Assembly: GCA_001792895.1 (NCBI GenBank)
Contig: MARA01000129.1
Location: 1 to 24,254, forward strand
Reading direction: 5' to 3'
Source of the DNA: Lentinus brumalis
Taxonomy: Eukaryota > Basidiomycota > Agaricomycetes > Polyporales > Polyporaceae
DNA length: 24,254 nucleotides
A program made the translations under genes and the position numbers. Of this stretch, positions 22,326 through 24,254 are shown one piece after another (the first letter of the stretch is position 1; the number at the start of each line of letters is the position of its first letter). Below the pieces are notes generated by a model that searched no databases, was not told the DNA's origin, and saw only the letters and a list, made by a program, of their open reading frames with translations.

Positions 22326-22559
22326 ATGACCGTGTTGATGCAGACCATATTTGATAAGTTGCGGTTGGACCTCGTCTATCATCCCGCTGATACAACATTC
22401 CAGAGCATCTATCTACTCTACCCGTCCGGCAGTCACCGCACGACTTACAGTGTCTGGCCGGCCGCTGCACTATTCGCCCATACAGATTGGAGCCGCCATC
22501 TAAGCCACCCACCGGCCGTACGGCCAACCTGCCCGAAAATATACCTCCGCACGGCGTGA
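22326..22559 (+). CDS. Short plus-strand ORF conserved in both units, unrecognised (unit 2)
   Basis: Counterpart of 11429-11605, reading MTVLMQTIFDKLRLDLVYH and TFQSIYLLYPSGSHRTTYSV. After WPAAALFA a one-base difference shifts the frame relative to unit 1, and the ORF runs on to 22559. Only the first 50 or so codons are comparable. Confidence 0.32.
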   Translation: MTVLMQTIFDKLRLDLVYHPADTTFQSIYLLYPSGSHRTTYSVWPAAALFAHTDWSRHLSHPPAVRPTCPKIYLRTA

Positions 22560-22908
22560 TATTCCCTCCCAAGTCCCTAGTTCCCATATGTCCCCGTCGC
22601 TGGCATCATAACCTACCGTCGAGACGCCTCTTCCCCTCTCCAATGCGACAATGTTCTCCCCCTCACGACATTGCAGCCTCGGCCAGCCTTGCCGTCCTCG
22701 CCACACATGGCCGTCCTGCACTCTCCATATCATCTGCGACGCGTGGACTGCGGGACGACGGTCGGGATCGCTGGAGGCAAAGGTGAGCTGCTCCCAAATC
22801 CATCTGAAGTGTTCATGCTAGCATAGTCCCTTCCGCGCATGGTGCACACGACCTGCTCACTCTGTCCTGTGCACTCAAACCCTACTGTGCACGCAGGCGT
22901 CCAGCCGC

Positions 22909-22920
22909 TGGGCGATATCT
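22909..22920. repeat. Target-site duplication, left copy
   Basis: TGGGCGATATCT, identical to 23041-23052 and to the uninterrupted site at 12022-12033 in unit 1. Confidence 0.88.
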
Positions 22921-23040
22921 TTCTTTCTTTCTTCTTTGTATCCGTGTTTATTGCCCTCGAGGGCATGGCCCTATGGTAGGCGAAACTCTACAGAGTAACT
23001 ACGATGTGGGACGAGACGGGAGGGTATGCGATGCCGAGGT
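22921..23040 (-). mobile_element. 120-bp insertion resembling a 5'-truncated non-LTR retroelement or SINE
   Basis: Present in unit 2 only; the empty site is intact in unit 1 at 12022-12033. It is flanked by a perfect 12-bp direct repeat, TGGGCGATATCT, at 22909-22920 and 23041-23052, as expected for target-primed reverse transcription. Read on the minus strand it contains an open segment ending LGIAYPPVSSHIVVTL with TAG at 22990-22988, then an AATAAA signal at 22952-22947, and ends in a purine tail of repeated GAAA. Stop codon, polyadenylation signal and tail in that order fit the 3' end of a LINE-like element, a SINE or a processed transcript. It lies inside an exon-like stretch, so it probably breaks that gene copy. 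Confidence 0.8.
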
Positions 23041-23052
23041 TGGGCGATATCT
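23041..23052. repeat. Target-site duplication, right copy
   Basis: TGGGCGATATCT, perfect match to the left copy at 22909-22920. Confidence 0.88.
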
Positions 23053-23870
23053 GCGACTCGAGCAGCTCTCGGACTCGAAGGCTGCGCTGTCTGCTGCCGC
23101 GGCGGCGCGGTCCGTCATTTCCAGAAGCAACCATGAGCCGTAGTGTTTGCTGCCGCACGGCTTGGCCGTGCTGAGCTCTGCGGCCGCAAGATCGACCTAC
23201 CTGTGAGTACACTCATGCGCTTGGTCGTTCTGCGTATCAATTCCAATCTGACTGATGTTCTAGCAGATCTACTGACTGACGCGTCCGCAATATGCGAGGC
23301 AAGCCGAGAGACTCGGAGAGAGAGGCTCGAAGGTACGCACCTGCTTGCTGATCACGCCCGGGAGTCGTACTTACCGATAGGACCTACCTGAAGCAGAGTT
23401 TCGCCGGCCCCGGACTCGAGCAGCTCAGACTCCGTGCTGTCCGCTAGAACGGTATGTTTCGGCTCATTCAAGAACATGGTACCTGGGACTCACCGGCTGC
23501 CGTCGACGCGAAGACGATTACAGTCCATGCATCCGGACTCGGAGTCGTCCTACTGCCGCGAGCAGGACAGGCGCGAACGGTACGTTTCAGCCTTCTCCGC
23601 GCATACGGCTACTCACCTGTGCGTAGATTCAAGCTGCTCCGCCGACTTGCCGACTGCACTGCGCGAAGCTCGACGCGAACGCGACTCCAATATGCGTACG
23701 TACTACTCACTGGATGCACAGCCTACCTCCTCCGTTCCGGAGCCAGCCTGCGGGCCTCAAAGGTCGGGTGTGCAGCGACTCACCGGCACCATAGTGCACG
23801 AAGCCCGATGCTTGGAGCAGGCGTCGCGTCGTGCGGAGTGAGGCGTGTACGCTGCAATCAGGTAAGTACG
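23053..23870 (+). CDS. Unrecognised intron-containing plus-strand candidate (unit 2)
   Basis: Counterpart of 11744-12614 and the sequence after it. Introns at 23203-23266 (64 nt), 23333-23396 (64 nt) and 23580-23626 (47 nt) match those of unit 1. The exon after the last one is open for about 80 codons (FKLLRRLADCTARS, RLQYAYVLLTGCTAYLLRS, MLGAGVASCGVRRVRC) up to a GTAAGTACG donor near 23873. A retroelement-like insertion just upstream interrupts the exon reading RYLRLEQLSDSK in this copy, so this copy of the gene is probably inactive. Confidence 0.33.
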
Positions 23871-24192
23871 TGTTCCAGAGCGCGTCCGTCGCAACGGACG
23901 CCGCTTACCTGTGAGTACGGTTGTCAAGTTCCGAGCAGCGTCGCGTGTGGCGGGCAAGAGGGACGGAGGCAGTGGTGGCGGGAGGCAGGACGCGCAGGAC
24001 GCGCCGAGACACGAGATCGCGTCGAGTCCCTTGGATAGGCGCCCGTATCAATGCTCCTGCAGGGAGCGTTTTCGAGCGGGTTGCGGGCGGGAGCTCTGGG
24101 GGAAGGTGTGTATTTCTCTCGCTGCTGCATGTACTCCATAGCCCAAATCCGAGTCCGCAGAAGGCCATTGCACGCAGAAGTCCGCGCAGAGG
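23871..24192. other. End of unit 2, no supportable gene
   Basis: It can be read as an intron on either strand: GTAAGTACG near 23873 on the plus strand, or GTAAGCGGC to CTGATTGCAG on the minus strand. The rest is a GC-rich, Arg- and Gly-coding stretch whose frames differ from unit 1 (12841-13197). I see no conserved reading frame. Confidence 0.3.
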
Positions 24193-24254
24193 GCACACCA
24201 TCTAGGAGAAGACTCTGACGTTTCTATATGGCCCCGAAACCGCCCTTTCCACGT

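Larger units (their letters stand above)
13421..24254. repeat. Tandem unit 2 (about 10.8 kb seen, runs to the window edge)
   Basis: Second, same-orientation copy of the unit. It begins within hexokinase exon 5 (GGACTCGCATCGTTCA against GACTCACATCGTTCA in unit 1) and reaches the window edge with the same end-of-unit motif found at 13198-13302, so about 120 bp of the unit probably lie beyond the window. Compared with unit 1 it has many 1-10 bp indels, a 120-bp retroelement-like insertion, and only one copy of the 52-53 bp end motif. Whether a third unit follows cannot be seen. Confidence 0.95.

Overview
The window looks like nuclear DNA of a filamentous basidiomycete, probably an agaricomycete. 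It is GC-rich, and the one gene I recognise, a hexokinase on the minus strand, is cut by nine introns. Most are 47-65 nt with GTRNGT donors, CTNAY-type branch sites and YAG acceptors. There is no sign of prokaryotic gene packing.

Layout. Positions 1-354 hold what looks like the 3' end of an unrecognised plus-strand gene, and 510-806 a possible two-exon small gene. Positions 1280-3799 hold a full-length but damaged hexokinase gene on the minus strand. From about 2481, inside that gene, to the right edge, the window is two copies of one tandem unit of about 10.9 kb: unit 1 at about 2481-13420 and unit 2 from about 13421 to beyond 24254. The copies are collinear, differ by scattered substitutions and have very many small indels. 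Unit 2 starts inside hexokinase exon 5, at the exon 5/intron 5 boundary just after the catalytic Val-Asn-Asp, so its hexokinase (13429-14739) has only the 5' half. A short sequence marking the end of unit 1 (52-53 bp, doubled at 13198-13302) reappears once at 24193-24248, so the array may continue.

Inside each unit, after the hexokinase 5' half, comes a CT-rich upstream region with two CCAAT boxes. Next is an intron-dense tract, mainly read on the minus strand, with several conserved open segments I cannot assign to a family; two blocks in it are diverged paralogs about 1.2 kb apart. Then follow a TATA-driven small minus-strand ORF with a hydrophobic N-terminus, a less GC-rich stretch with short ORFs on both strands, and a plus-strand intron-containing candidate up to the unit end. 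Unit 2 alone carries a 120-bp insertion with a 12-bp target-site duplication, which looks like a 5'-truncated non-LTR retroelement or SINE.

Confident statements: the tandem duplication, the hexokinase identity, the truncation of the second copy, and the retroelement-like insertion. Exon models outside hexokinase are inference: they come from splice signals plus comparison of the two units, and they may be wrong in strand or frame. Both units are so rich in small indels that few coding regions are intact. This could be decay, or uncorrected base-call indels in the assembly.
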